From Terriglobus roseus (GTDB taxonomy: Bacteria; Acidobacteriota; Terriglobia; Terriglobales; Acidobacteriaceae), in NCBI RefSeq assembly GCF_900105625.1, contig NZ_FNSD01000001.1, positions 1,736,001 through 1,800,000 of the forward strand: DNA of 64,000 nt. Reading direction: 5' to 3'. Positions 9,256-20,367 of the stretch are shown piece by piece (the stretch's first letter is position 1; each line of letters opens with the position of its first letter). A program made the position numbers and the translations under genes. The notes beneath the pieces are model-generated. The model was not told where the DNA came from. It searched no databases and saw only the letters and a list, made by a program, of their open reading frames with translations.

Positions 9256-9661
9256 TGTTGTTTGTACTTGCTTTCCCTGCCCTTTGGAGCGCGGACAAAT
9301 AGTTTGTCCATTCTACCGAGTCGGGTGACAGGGCCGTCCGCACCTGCGACGACTTGTCATCCTGAGCGGAACGCAGGGCAATGAAGTGCAGTCGAAGGAC
9401 CTGTATTTCGCCAGCACGGCCGGAAATGTGGTTCGGCGGTTACAGCAGCCTGGAACTCCGCACCAGATTTCTGCGCGACAGGCAGAATGCAGGTCCTTCG
9501 ACTTCGCTGCGCTCAGGATGACAAATTGTTGGGGCACGGCGGGACACTTCCAGGTGGCGCGCAAGATGACAATTCGATTGGGTGTCAAAGGCGCATTCGA
9601 GCGCGTCCAATGCATCGGTACACTGTTCAGGGTCATCTGTAAGAGATTGAGGTTTGCTGAA
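9256..9661. other. Divergent intergenic region between proS and the thioredoxin gene
   Basis: No gene supported. It must contain both promoters and holds a separate inverted-repeat element at 9354-9524. Confidence 0.6.
9354..9524. repeat. 171-bp inverted-repeat element with TTGTCATCCTGAGCG ends
   Basis: The outer ends TTGTCATCCTGAGCG and (CGCTG)CGCTCAGGATGACAA are reverse complements, and inside them AGTCGAAGGACCTG pairs with CAGGTCCTTCGACTT. The core between carries no open reading frame with a recognisable product. It looks like a non-autonomous palindromic element of a type different from the GGGTGCCCCA family. Confidence 0.7.
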
Positions 9662-10282
9662 ATGCGGAATGCCGTCGTTGGTGGAATTATTGCTGCTGTC
9701 GTAGCCGTGCTGGTGTGGGCCGGCGTTCACAACCTGCGGGCTCGGCGTGTGGCCGATGCGCAGGCGAAGTCCCAGCAGATGTCCATCGGCGTCGATAAGG
9801 CCGGCGCAACCGCGACGGCAGACAGCCCGCTGGCTGCGGATATGCGCGGCAAGCAGGCAGCCGTCTTCACGCTGACCAGCAGCACCGGCAAGCGCGTTTC
9901 ACTCGCCGACCTGAAGGGCAAGCCCGTCCTGCTGAACTTCTGGGCGACCTGGTGCACCCCCTGCAAGGTGGAGATGCCGTGGTTTGAGGAGTTCCAGAAG
10001 AAGTACGCCGCACAGGGTCTTGAGGTCGTCGGCATCAACGAGGACGAAGACGCGAAGAGCCCGGAGATGCAGGCGACGATCAAGAAGGTCCTGGGCCAGA
10101 CGGGCGTGGACTACACAATCCTGATGAGCGACAAGAAGGTGGGCGACGCCTACGGCGGTCTGGACGTGCTCCCCGCAACCTTCTTCATCGATCGCAATGG
10201 GAAGATCGTAGCGCAGGCGATTGGCCTGGCTCCCAAGGAAGACGCGGAAGCGAACATCCAGAAGATTGTGGCGGGTAGCTGA
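9662..10282 (+). CDS. TlpA-like membrane-anchored thioredoxin
   Basis: Thiol-disulfide oxidoreductase of the TlpA/ResA type, acting on the periplasmic side. From the ATG at 9662 it has 206 aa: an uncleaved N-terminal membrane helix (about residues 5-22), a linker, then a thioredoxin fold with the active site WCTPC (97-101) and the cis-proline region DVLPATFFIDRNG. The reading frame extends 92 codons further upstream through the inverted-repeat element, but that part has no protein character. The next gene, two bases downstream, encodes a DsbD-alpha-like protein, so the pair probably forms a periplasmic reducing pathway. Confidence 0.9.
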   Translation: MRNAVVGGIIAAVVAVLVWAGVHNLRARRVADAQAKSQQMSIGVDKAGATATADSPLAADMRGKQAAVFTLTSSTGKRVSLADLKGKPVLLNFWATWCTPCKVEMPWFEEFQKKYAAQGLEVVGINEDEDAKSPEMQATIKKVLGQTGVDYTILMSDKKVGDAYGGLDVLPATFFIDRNGKIVAQAIGLAPKEDAEANIQKIVAGS

Positions 10283-10284
10283 TC

Positions 10285-10809
10285 GTGGTGAAGATGGGTT
10301 CGTTCGTCTCTTGCTTCAAGACCGCGGGTGTCACCGTCACAGCTGCGTTGATGCTCGGCGCTGGACAGATCAGCGCGCAGAGCATCAATGCCGGCGTCGT
10401 GACTGCGGTGAAGAAGGGTCATGTGGACTTCATTGCGGACGGCCAGTCCGTCCCGGCAAACCAGCCGGCGACCGTCAAGCTGCACTTCCGCGTCGACCCG
10501 GGCTTCCACATCAACTCGCACACACCGAAGAGCGATGTGCTGATCCCGACGAAACTCACGGTCGCCATGGTGGGGGACGATCCCGAAGTGACGGGCGTCG
10601 ACTTTCCCGCCGGCGAGCCGTTCGCCTTTGCCTTCGAGCCGAAGCAGAAGCTGGATGTGTACCACGGCGACATCGTCCTGACGGCGCACCTGAAGGCAAA
10701 GCCCGGACAGCACAGCATCAAGGCAGAGCTGTACTATCAGGCCTGCGATCAGGCTGCATGCTATCCGCCGAAGAAGCTGCCGCTTGAGCAGCCTTACACG
10801 GCGAAGTAG
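10285..10809 (+). CDS. Exported DsbD N-terminal (alpha) domain-like protein
   Basis: 174-aa protein with a signal peptide (about residues 1-31, ending GQISAQ) and a single immunoglobulin-like domain matching the N-terminal domain of DsbD. It includes the cysteine pair in YYQACDQAACYPPKKLP, which in DsbD transfers electrons to periplasmic partners. There is no membrane or C-terminal thioredoxin domain, so it is the alpha domain alone. It follows the TlpA-like gene by 2 bp and is surely co-transcribed. The start may be the GTG at 10285 or the ATG at 10294. Confidence 0.82.
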   Translation: MVKMGSFVSCFKTAGVTVTAALMLGAGQISAQSINAGVVTAVKKGHVDFIADGQSVPANQPATVKLHFRVDPGFHINSHTPKSDVLIPTKLTVAMVGDDPEVTGVDFPAGEPFAFAFEPKQKLDVYHGDIVLTAHLKAKPGQHSIKAELYYQACDQAACYPPKKLPLEQPYTAK

Positions 10810-10839
10810 CCGTCGCTAGCGGTGGGGCCGGCGACCGGG

Positions 10840-12159
10840 ATGCGTTACAGTTCCTGCGTGAGCACCTCTGCCCCGATCTCTGTTGCGAACGGTAATGCTG
10901 CGCTGTACCGGCGGGTGACGTTGCGCGTTGCGCCGCTGGTGTTGCTGCTGTACTTCATCGCTTTTCTGGATCGCGTGAACATTGGGTTTGCGTCGTTGAC
11001 GATGAATCGCGACCTGGGCATTAGCGACACGCTCTATGGCCTGGCTGCGGGCATCTTCTTCGTTGGCTATCTTCTGTTTGCGGTGCCAAGTAACAGTGCG
11101 CTGGCGCGCGTCGGTGCGCCTCGTTGGGTCAGCTTTCTGATGGTCTCGTGGGGCATCGTCGGCTGCTGCACGGCCTTTGTGCATGGGCCCACGATGTACA
11201 TGGTGCTGCGGTTTCTGCTGGGTGCGGCGGAGTCGGGCTTTTTGCCCGGCATCGTTTTCTACCTGACGCGATGGCTACCGGGGTCGGCACGCGCAGGCAT
11301 CCTGGCGCTGCTCTATCTGGCGATTCCGCTGTCCAGCGTCGTTGGCTCGCCCATCTCCGCCGCGATTCTCCGGATGAATGGGGCGCATGGCCTTGCGGGC
11401 TGGCAGTGGCTGTTCTTGCTGGAAGCCCTGCCCGCGATCCTGCTTGGCCTTGCCGTACCGTGGCTGCTGGATGCAGGCCCCGCGACGGCGACATGGCTCA
11501 GCGAGGAAGAGAAGGTGGCGTTGACCGGAGCGATAGAAGCGGAGGCCGCTCTTGGCGAGGCGGCGGGTGCAGCGGAACGGGTGCCCGTGGGACTGGTGGT
11601 GGCTCTTGCAGCGACCTACTTCATGCTGATGATCGGGCTGTACGAGCTTGGCTTCTGGACGCCGCGGCTGATCGCCAGCTACGGCGTCGGGCTGCGCTGG
11701 CTGGGATGGCTGAATGCTGCACCCTACGCCGCAGGTGCAGCAGTGCTGCTGCCATGGTGCCGATGGTCCGACCGTCATGGCGATCGCCGGTTGAGCCTGG
11801 TGGTTTCATTCGGCTGCGGCGCGCTGGGCTTGGTGCTGGCTGCGCTGGGTGGCTCGCTGGTGTTGTGCGTGGTGGGCCTGTCGCTGGCGGCGTTTGGGGT
11901 GTTTGTATCGATGCCCGTCTTCTGGGCGGCTAGCAGTCAGCGCATCGCCGTGGCGGCCGCAGCGCTGGCGATTGCGATCATCAATTCCGTTGGCAACGTG
12001 GGCGGTTTTATTGGTCCCTACGCCACCGGATGGCTGCTGGCCCGCACGCATGACTATCGTGCCGGCCTGCTGGCGACAGCGGCCGCGCTAAGCCTTGGCG
12101 CATGCCTGGCTGGTGTGATCTTTTCGCCGCAGAAGCCTCTTCAAGAGGCAAGCGTGTGA
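10840..12159 (+). CDS. MFS transporter, anion:cation symporter-like
   Basis: Inner-membrane transporter of the major facilitator superfamily with about 12 hydrophobic segments. The first loop motif FLDRVNIGFASLTMNRDLG is typical of the anion:cation symporter (tartrate/phthalate/hexuronate) branch. Its stop overlaps the start of the glycerate kinase by 4 bp (GTGA), so the substrate may be tartrate, glycerate or a related sugar acid; this is an inference from context. Starts at GTG 10822, ATG 10840 or GTG 10858 are all in frame and none has a convincing ribosome-binding site; I took the ATG. Confidence 0.88.
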   Translation: MRYSSCVSTSAPISVANGNAALYRRVTLRVAPLVLLLYFIAFLDRVNIGFASLTMNRDLGISDTLYGLAAGIFFVGYLLFAVPSNSALARVGAPRWVSFLMVSWGIVGCCTAFVHGPTMYMVLRFLLGAAESGFLPGIVFYLTRWLPGSARAGILALLYLAIPLSSVVGSPISAAILRMNGAHGLAGWQWLFLLEALPAILLGLAVPWLLDAGPATATWLSEEEKVALTGAIEAEAALGEAAGAAERVPVGLVVALAATYFMLMIGLYELGFWTPRLIASYGVGLRWLGWLNAAPYAAGAAVLLPWCRWSDRHGDRRLSLVVSFGCGALGLVLAALGGSLVLCVVGLSLAAFGVFVSMPVFWAASSQRIAVAAAALAIAIINSVGNVGGFIGPYATGWLLARTHDYRAGLLATAAALSLGACLAGVIFSPQKPLQEASV

Positions 12160-13475
12160 GCGATGCGTTGCGTTCTGTCGCTCGCCGCATCTTTCTGAAT
12201 GCGCTGCGAGCCGTCGATGTGCGCAATGCAGTGAGACAGCAGGTCAACGTTGACGCGGAGACGCTGCGACTGGGTGCGCACACGCTGTCCCGTGCAGCAG
12301 TTGAGTCGGTCATCCTGATCGCCGTTGGCAAAGCTGCGGTACCCATGTTCGAAGCTGCTTCGGAGAAGCTGCAGGGTGTTCGTGTACAGGCGGTTGTTGT
12401 GGCGCCGCGCGAGACCTTTCCTCCGGGCCATCACGAGCGTTTTCTGGTGGGGGAACATCCCACGCCGGGGGAACACTCACGCCGTGCTGCCGACACGATC
12501 CTGAGCCTTCTGGCAACGGCTACGCCACGCGATGCGGTGTTGTTCCTCGTCAGCGGTGGTGCTTCGGCGATGGTGGAAAAGCCACTCGACGACGCGATCT
12601 CACTGGCCGACGTGGCGGCTTTTCATCGCGCACTGGTCGGCAGCGGCATGACGATCACGCAGATCAATGCACTGCGTAAACATATGTCTGCCGTGAAGGG
12701 CGGACGTCTGGCCGCAGCCGCCGCGGCCGCTGCATGGCAGTGCACGCTGCTGGTCTCGGACGTGCCGGCCACGGAGCCCGATGCGATTGCCTCCGGCCCG
12801 TCGCTGCCGGATTCGACCACCGTTGAGGATTGCCTGACGCTCTTTCCGCGCTTGCAGAATGCCTGCGGATCGCTGCCGGAGAGTGTTGTTCGCTACTTCT
12901 CCAATGGCAACCTTCCGGAGACGCCAAAGGCGGGCGACGCTGCCTTTACGCGGGCTTCGTTTGACGTAATTCTTTCCGGCGATCACCTGGCGCACGCGGC
13001 GGCGGAAGCGGCGCGGGCTGCCGGCTTTCACACCGTCATCGACAACGCATGTGATGACTGGGAGTACCGCGACGCCGGTCGTTACCTGATGGACCGCAGC
13101 GCTTCGCTGGCAACGAAATACGGACGCGTCTGCGTGATCTCGGTGGGCGAGGTTGCGGTCAGCATCAGTGCGGAAGCAGGCGAGGGCGGACGCAACGGCC
13201 AGTTCGCGCTGTGGTGTGCACGCGACCTGACCCATCACACACCTGCGACTGTGCTGAGTGCCGGTTCGGATGGTGTTGACGGCCAGAGTGCAGCGGCGGG
13301 TGCGGTCTGCGATGAAACGACAATGGGCCGTGCCGAGCAAATCGGTCAATCAGTAGATGAAGCGCTGCAGCAGTTCAACACCGCTTCCCTGCTGAGGCTT
13401 GTCGGGGACGCGATCCAGACCGGTCCGACCGGGAACAACCTGCGGGATCTGCGACTCATCCTGAAGGAGCGTTAG
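12156..13475 (+). CDS. Glycerate 2-kinase, MOFRL family
   Basis: Predicted ATP-dependent glycerate kinase of the DUF4147/MOFRL type, making 2-phosphoglycerate in tartrate, hydroxypyruvate or serine-type degradation. The N-terminal half has AVGKAA, GEHPTP and LVSGGASAMVEKP; the C-terminal MOFRL domain contains AGEGGRNGQFAL and SAGSDGVDGQSAAAGA, the features that give the family its name. The GTG start at 12156 is within the transporter's stop codon overlap and has AAGAGG upstream; this gives 439 aa, normal for the family. Confidence 0.92.
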   Translation: MSDALRSVARRIFLNALRAVDVRNAVRQQVNVDAETLRLGAHTLSRAAVESVILIAVGKAAVPMFEAASEKLQGVRVQAVVVAPRETFPPGHHERFLVGEHPTPGEHSRRAADTILSLLATATPRDAVLFLVSGGASAMVEKPLDDAISLADVAAFHRALVGSGMTITQINALRKHMSAVKGGRLAAAAAAAAWQCTLLVSDVPATEPDAIASGPSLPDSTTVEDCLTLFPRLQNACGSLPESVVRYFSNGNLPETPKAGDAAFTRASFDVILSGDHLAHAAAEAARAAGFHTVIDNACDDWEYRDAGRYLMDRSASLATKYGRVCVISVGEVAVSISAEAGEGGRNGQFALWCARDLTHHTPATVLSAGSDGVDGQSAAAGAVCDETTMGRAEQIGQSVDEALQQFNTASLLRLVGDAIQTGPTGNNLRDLRLILKER

Positions 13476-13502
13476 AGTCGGACGTTTTTGAAGAGATGCA
13501 AA

Positions 13503-13536
13503 GCACGAAGGGCAGCCTTGGCGGCCGCCCCTCGTG
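13503..13536. terminator. Hairpin between convergent glycerate kinase and ftsH genes
   Basis: CACGAaGGGCaGCC, short loop, GGCcGCCCcTCGTG forms a long stem with two A/C mismatches in the 82-bp gap between the two stop codons; GTTTCGTTCC follows. Weaker than the other hairpins in the window. Confidence 0.45.
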
Positions 13537-13557
13537 GTTTCGTTCCAGGTTCGTTCG

Positions 13558-15477
<1,920 letters not shown>

Positions 15478-15721
15478 CGTTGCTACCTCTTCTCTCTCGG
15501 CCACGGCGCCATGGGTATGGCTGCGCTGCAGCCCGCTTCCCCGGATACACGTGTCCGCCATTCATTAGACGTCTGGACGAACCGGTTGTTTCAGGGGGAG
15601 GCCGGTGCAGAGCGGCGGACGGCCATCCGCCGCACATTCCATCAGATTCTACTCCCGGCAGCAAGGATACGGATGGGTCCGATTTCACTTTTGTCGTGTC
15701 GGGTGACATTGAAATGCGATG

Positions 15722-16813
15722 CTACGCAGTGCGGGACAGTCGCAGCTCCCGCAAGGATCGTTCCACACGCATACCGCCAGCGAAATCGAGCCTGCTATTA
15801 GGTTTTGAGGGAACGGTCGGGGCCGGCGCGGCATCCGCAGGAGCCAAACCCGCGAACTGGAGCAGCCTGAGGGTCTCGGCTGAGCCTAGCCGGACGCCCA
15901 TCCTCTCGGCCGCCCCGCGCAGCAGGCGGCGGCGCGTGGGAAGATCGAGCGAACGCAGCCGTTCCAGCTCGAAGGCGACGGACTCCTCGCCGGGCTGCGT
16001 CCCGACAGATCGACCGCCACCGCGTACCGGCTTGCCGGGCAGGGCGAGCTGGGTCAGCAGCCGGGCGATCTCGGGCTGCCAGCGGGCGTGCTCCTCGCGG
16101 GCGAGTTGAGCCGTTGCGCTCAGCGTTGCGCCGATCGACGGATTGAACTCGCGCAGGAGTGGCATCAACTGGGCGCGGACCCGGTTGCGTGTGTGTTTGT
16201 CGGAGCTGTTGCTGCTGTCCTCACGCCACGTCTGGTCCTTATCCTGCAGGAACGAAACAACATGCGCCCGTGTAGCGTTCAGCAGCGGCCGGATGATGCG
16301 CCCCGACGCGCGGTCCACCACGGGCGAGATGCCGCCCAGGCCCTCGGTCCAGGCGCCTCGCAGCAGCTTCATCATGACTGTTTCGGCCTGGTCGTCCTCC
16401 GTGTGGGCGGTTGCGACTGCCGTCGCCGTACCTGCAGCCATCAGGCGATCAAAGAAGGCCAGCCGGGTGTTGCGTGCGGCCTCCTCCAGCGATTCGCGTT
16501 CCCCCTGCCGTGCGCGGGATGCCGCGTCCGCACTGGCGGGGTTGCCGGCCGTAACCTCTGCGTGCTCCACGTGCAGCGGTATGTCGAGCCGGGCGCAGAG
16601 TTCTCGCAGAAAAGCGAGGTCGCCGTCCGCCTCAGCGCCACGGATACCGTGGTGCAGGTGCGCTGCGGAGATGCCGATGCCGAACGCCGCAGCCTGCTCG
16701 TGCAGGGTCAATAGCAACGCCGTAGAGTCCGCGCCGCCGGACACCCCGACCGCAACGCGGTCGCCCGTGCGCAGGAGCGCGCGATTCACCGGCAAAGTTT
16801 CCTTCAAAGCCAT
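15722..16813 (-). CDS. tilS: tRNA(Ile)-lysidine synthetase
   Basis: Modifies C34 of the tRNA-Ile2 anticodon to lysidine so that it reads AUA. The N-terminal PP-loop ATPase has the signature SGGADS (residues 25-30), followed by HLHHGIRG, TAHTEDDQAET and IRPLL as in other TilS proteins. The C-terminal half is degenerate but of usual length (363 aa in all). tilS directly upstream of ftsH is a widely conserved gene order. It starts at the ATG at 16813, divergent from an acetyltransferase gene 34 bp away. Confidence 0.93.
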   Translation of the reverse strand: MALKETLPVNRALLRTGDRVAVGVSGGADSTALLLTLHEQAAAFGIGISAAHLHHGIRGAEADGDLAFLRELCARLDIPLHVEHAEVTAGNPASADAASRARQGERESLEEAARNTRLAFFDRLMAAGTATAVATAHTEDDQAETVMMKLLRGAWTEGLGGISPVVDRASGRIIRPLLNATRAHVVSFLQDKDQTWREDSSNSSDKHTRNRVRAQLMPLLREFNPSIGATLSATAQLAREEHARWQPEIARLLTQLALPGKPVRGGGRSVGTQPGEESVAFELERLRSLDLPTRRRLLRGAAERMGVRLGSAETLRLLQFAGLAPADAAPAPTVPSKPNSRLDFAGGMRVERSLRELRLSRTA

Positions 16814-16847
16814 CCCTCCATCCTAAGCGGGCTGCTAGGTTGGAGGA

Positions 16848-17303
16848 ATGGTCACCATTCGCCACTCAACGATGGAGGATGTTGCGTTGATCGCAGCGCA
16901 GCGCCACAGCATGTTCCTGGATAACGAGTTCGCCACGGCGGACGAACTGGACACAATGAACGTGGCCTTCGAGCCATGGCTGCGCGAGCGCCTGGTCGAT
17001 GGCCGGTATCTCGGCCTGTTTGCCGAGGAGAACGGAACCGTGCTGGCGGGCGCTGGCATCCTGTTTAACGACTTTCCGCCTCACTACCTGCACGTCGACG
17101 CGGGTCGGCCCTACTTGCTGAACTTCTACACGTCGCCCGAGGCTCGCGGCCGTGGCCTGGCAAAAGAACTGTTGAAGGCCTGCGTGGAAGAGTGCCGTGT
17201 CCGTGGATGCAAAGTGGTCACGCTGCACGCATCGCCGTTCGGACGTCCCATCTATGAGAAATTCGGATTTGAGCAGACGAACGAAATGATGCTGAAGCTG
17301 TAG
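16848..17303 (+). CDS. GNAT family N-acetyltransferase
   Basis: 151-aa single-domain acyl-CoA N-acyltransferase. The acetyl-CoA binding motif A is visible as EARGRGLAKELLK and the C-terminal motif B as ASPFGRPIYEKFGFEQ. The acceptor substrate cannot be deduced. ATG start at 16848 directly after a GGAGG run. It is followed by a small SnoaL-like gene. Confidence 0.85.
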   Translation: MVTIRHSTMEDVALIAAQRHSMFLDNEFATADELDTMNVAFEPWLRERLVDGRYLGLFAEENGTVLAGAGILFNDFPPHYLHVDAGRPYLLNFYTSPEARGRGLAKELLKACVEECRVRGCKVVTLHASPFGRPIYEKFGFEQTNEMMLKL

Positions 17304-17366
17304 CGGCAGACGCGGCGGTAGCGAGTCACGTGGCCTCTCGCGCGGCTGTGCTGCAAGGGAGTGACG

Positions 17367-17765
17367 ATGCAGGACGAAACGATACGGCAGGCACTGGACG
17401 ATCACTGGCATGCATCCGCGGGTGGAGATGCAGATGCCGAACACGCAATCTACGCGGACGATGCTATCTGCGAGTACCCGCAGTCTGGCGAGCGCATTGT
17501 GGGACGAAAGAATCTGCAGGCGTTGAGAAGTCACCATCCCGGAAAGCCGTCGGGGTTCCAGGTACGGCGGCTTCTCGGGAGCGGCGATCTCTGGGTTACG
17601 GAATACACCATCACCTATCAAGACCGTGAAGCCTTCACGGTAAGCATCATGGAGTTCGCAGACGGTAAGGTCGTGCATGAAACCCAGTATTTCGCCGATC
17701 CGTTTCAGGCTCCGGCATGGCGATCCCAATGGGTGACAAAGGTCCCCGCAGCTCAGGTGGAATAG
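17367..17765 (+). CDS. SnoaL/NTF2-like fold small protein
   Basis: 132-aa protein with the cone-shaped NTF2-like fold pattern: an N-terminal helix pair (ALDDHWHASAGGDADAEHAIY), the strand DDAICEYPQSGERIVGRKN and a C-terminal sheet (VSIMEFADGKVVHETQYFADPF). Homologues are often annotated as SnoaL-like polyketide cyclase or ketosteroid-isomerase-like, but most have no known reaction. Start at the ATG at 17367, preceded by AGGGAG; GTG 17361 is an alternative. Confidence 0.75.
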   Translation: MQDETIRQALDDHWHASAGGDADAEHAIYADDAICEYPQSGERIVGRKNLQALRSHHPGKPSGFQVRRLLGSGDLWVTEYTITYQDREAFTVSIMEFADGKVVHETQYFADPFQAPAWRSQWVTKVPAAQVE

Positions 17766-17888
17766 CTGCGATCGCAATCCTTTGTCGAGTTTCACTCCAG
17801 CGATGAATTTGCGAGCACTGGCTGCGTACGAAGGGGACAAGATCTTCCGACGCAACGTATACTCTGCAGCGCCCTGGAGGCGTCCTTC

Positions 17889-19454
17889 TTGAAGACTTCC
17901 TGTCCCGTAGTCCTGCTGCCGTTGCTGTGCAGCCTGGTGACCATTGCCGAGGCGCAGATGAAGTTGCAACCAACGACCATGAAGCGCGTCGCGGAAGTGA
18001 GTCCGCGCTATGTCTCGTACAACATTGAGGCCGTCGAGGTGACCGGCGGCCGCTTCTGGAAGCCCTATGGAAGTACGGCGAAGGAGTCGCAGACATCCGG
18101 GAACCAACCCGGGGCGATGGATCCCAGCCTGTACGAGTTCCGGCCTCCCATCGACTTGTCGAACGCGAAGTTGCGTGGGCTGGCGGCGGCGCTTGGGCCT
18201 GCTTATCTGCGCGTCAGTGGCACCTGGCGGAACTTCACATACTTTCAGGACGACGACCAGCCCGCATCGAAGACGCCGCCCGCAGGCTACAACGGCGTGA
18301 TGACGCGCGCAGAGTGGAAGGGCGTGATCGACTTCGCGCACGCGGTGAACGCGGAGCTGGTAACGTCTGTGGCGGTTAGTGCCGGCACGCGCGATGCAGA
18401 CGGTAAGTGGACACCCGCGGAAGCGAAGAAGTTCTTCGACGCGACGAAGCGCCTGGGAGGCCACGTTGCGGCGACAGAATTTATGAATGAGCCCACCTTC
18501 CCGGACGTTGGCGGAGCGCCCAAGGGATATACCGCCGCGATGTACGGGGAAGACGTCAAGACTTTTACAAAATTCATGAAGTCAGAGGCACCGGATGTCC
18601 TCTATCTCGGGCCGGGCAGCGTCGGTGAGGGACTGAGTCTCGCTCCTGAAGGAACGCCTGCCGCGTTGAAGATCCGCATGTTGGATTCGCACGACCTGAT
18701 GGCATCGAGCGGGCCTGTCTACGATATTTTTTCGTACCACTTCTACCCGACGGCATCCAGCCGTTGCCTGGGGTCGAACGCGACCAAGTCAGACGTGGTT
18801 CTTACACCGGCATGGTTCGCGCGCAACATCACGGTATACGACTTCTACGCAAAGATCCGGGACGCGTCGATACCGGGCAAGGACATCTGGCTGACCGAGA
18901 CAGGGGAGGCCGGTTGCGGCGGCGATCCGTGGTCGTCGCAGTTTGCGGATACCTTCCGGTACGTCCATCAACTTGGTTCGCTGGCGCAGCGAGGCGTGAA
19001 GACTGTCATGCAGAACACGCTTGCTGCGAGCGACTATGCGTTTCTAAACCCACAAACCCTTGACCCGCGTCCGAAATACTGGGCTGCTCTCCTTTGGAAG
19101 CGGACGATGGGAACTCGTGTGCTTGATCCCGGAGTTCCCGCGACGGAGGGACTTTCGATTTACGCGCACTGCATGCCGAATGCGCGCGGAGGCGTCACGC
19201 TGGTAGCGCTGAATACAAGCAAAGACGCAGCGCAGACGGTGAGTATCCCCGTGCCGGCGGAGCGATACACGATCACTTCGCCGGCGCTGTTCAGCTCCTC
19301 AGCCATGCTGAATGGACATGCCCTGACGGTTGGTGACAATGGCTCCTTACCTGAGATGAAGGCAGTGAGCGTCAAGAAAGGCGTCGTGTCGCTGGCGCCT
19401 TTAAGTATCAGCTTCCTGACCATGCCGGATGCCAGGAACGCAGCATGCCAATAG
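17889..19454 (+). CDS. Secreted glycoside hydrolase, GH79-like (beta-glucuronidase/heparanase type)
   Basis: 521-aa protein with a cleavable signal peptide (residues 1-22, ending TIAEAQ) and a TIM-barrel glycosidase followed by a small beta-domain (from about 400). The acid/base candidate is E201 in FMNEPTF and the nucleophile candidate E337 in WLTETGEAGCGG, the pattern of clan GH-A retaining enzymes and close to family 79. The C-terminal beta-domain (LVALNTSK...) is usual there. Start is TTG at 17889, with GGAGG about 10 bases upstream. Likely acts on uronic-acid-containing polysaccharide in the periplasm or outside; exact substrate unknown. It converges with ispD after only 8 bp. Confidence 0.78.
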   Translation: MKTSCPVVLLPLLCSLVTIAEAQMKLQPTTMKRVAEVSPRYVSYNIEAVEVTGGRFWKPYGSTAKESQTSGNQPGAMDPSLYEFRPPIDLSNAKLRGLAAALGPAYLRVSGTWRNFTYFQDDDQPASKTPPAGYNGVMTRAEWKGVIDFAHAVNAELVTSVAVSAGTRDADGKWTPAEAKKFFDATKRLGGHVAATEFMNEPTFPDVGGAPKGYTAAMYGEDVKTFTKFMKSEAPDVLYLGPGSVGEGLSLAPEGTPAALKIRMLDSHDLMASSGPVYDIFSYHFYPTASSRCLGSNATKSDVVLTPAWFARNITVYDFYAKIRDASIPGKDIWLTETGEAGCGGDPWSSQFADTFRYVHQLGSLAQRGVKTVMQNTLAASDYAFLNPQTLDPRPKYWAALLWKRTMGTRVLDPGVPATEGLSIYAHCMPNARGGVTLVALNTSKDAAQTVSIPVPAERYTITSPALFSSSAMLNGHALTVGDNGSLPEMKAVSVKKGVVSLAPLSISFLTMPDARNAACQ

Positions 19455-19462
19455 GTGCGGGA

Positions 19463-20167
19463 CTATCCGCGCTGGCGCAGATAGAACTCCGCAAGCTCCA
19501 GATCGCCGGGCTGGGTGATCTTCAGGTTCGCGGGTGAGCCGGGGACGACGGCGACGGTGATCCCGGCGCGTTCCAGCAGGCTGGCTTCGTCGGTGCCGGC
19601 GAAGCTGTCCGCTTCTGCTTCGTCAAAGGCTCGCACCAAATCCGCGTACACAGCACCCTGCGGAGTCTGCGCCTGCACGATGCGCTCACGCGGGATGGTA
19701 GCGGTGATGATCGCGCCGTCGGCCGTGCGATCAACCTGCTTGATGGTGTCGACCGCACCCACGCCAACGATGGCCGCGCCGTGCTTCGCAATGGCGTCGA
19801 TGGTGCGCTCGATGGTTGGCCCGTCAATCAGAGGACGGACGGCGTCGTGGACGAGGACAATGTCGCCTGCCTCGGCCTTCAGAGAGCGCAGCGCTGCGGC
19901 TACGGACTCCTGGCGGGTCTCGCCGCCGGTGACGACGCGCACTTTGTCCGCCAGTCCGTACTGGGTCAGTTGCTGCGCGACATGTTCGGCCTCAGAGGCG
20001 CGCACGGCAAGCGTGACCGATGCGACGTTTGCCTTGTCGGCAAAGGCGCGAACACTGTGAATCAGAATGGGAATACCGCCCAGGGAAAGGAACTGTTTGG
20101 CGCTGACACCGGGTACTGCCATACGTGTGCCGAGACCGGCTGCCGGAAGAATTGCGTGAACGACCAT
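19463..20167 (-). CDS. ispD: 2-C-methyl-D-erythritol 4-phosphate cytidylyltransferase
   Basis: Third step of the MEP isoprenoid pathway (CTP plus MEP to CDP-ME). The nucleotidyltransferase signature is ILPAAGLGTRM close to the N-terminus, with LVHDAVRPL in the middle and TDEASLLERAG near the end. Starting at the ATG at 20167 gives 234 aa, normal for IspD. ispF, acting two steps later, lies divergently across a repeat-filled gap of 284 bp rather than being fused or adjacent in an operon. Confidence 0.95.
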   Translation of the reverse strand: MVVHAILPAAGLGTRMAVPGVSAKQFLSLGGIPILIHSVRAFADKANVASVTLAVRASEAEHVAQQLTQYGLADKVRVVTGGETRQESVAAALRSLKAEAGDIVLVHDAVRPLIDGPTIERTIDAIAKHGAAIVGVGAVDTIKQVDRTADGAIITATIPRERIVQAQTPQGAVYADLVRAFDEAEADSFAGTDEASLLERAGITVAVVPGSPANLKITQPGDLELAEFYLRQRG

Positions 20168-20206
20168 AGGTTGTGAAGTATAGCTGTCGCGCAGCAAGGC
20201 ACAAAA

Positions 20207-20367
20207 CCGGGTGCCCCATTCTTTCGCGGCTTCTTCGCGAAAGGGTGGGCTGTCGCGCGTCGCGCGACCAACGATGTCACATCGAGTCGTGGGCCGCTAT
20301 GAGCTGGACGGTTCGAGCGTTGCTCGAATACCCCACCCTTTGCTAGCGCAAAGAATGGGGCACCCGG
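20207..20367. repeat. Composite palindromic repeat, copy 2 (between ispD and ispF)
   Basis: Left unit CGGGTGCCCCATT with stem CTTTCGCG / CGCGAAAG and GGTGGG; inner inverted stems GTCGCGC/GCGCGAC and TTCGAGC/GCTCGAA; right unit ATACCCCACCCTTTGC with stem CTTTGC / GCAAAG and ATGGGGCACCCGG. The best preserved full-length copy in the window. Confidence 0.85.

Noticed and set aside
7303-9384. 693-codon plus-strand frame opposite proS
   Set aside because: Shadow of a GC-rich conserved gene; the minus strand encodes an undoubted prolyl-tRNA synthetase.
16866-18464. 532-codon minus-strand frame over the acetyltransferase, SnoaL and GH79 genes
   Set aside because: It crosses three recognisable genes on the other strand and has no coherent domain of its own.
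20207-20367. Composite repeats considered as CRISPR repeats or attenuators
   Set aside because: No regular repeat-spacer periodicity and no cas genes; copies occur mostly after genes or between converging genes, not as leaders.
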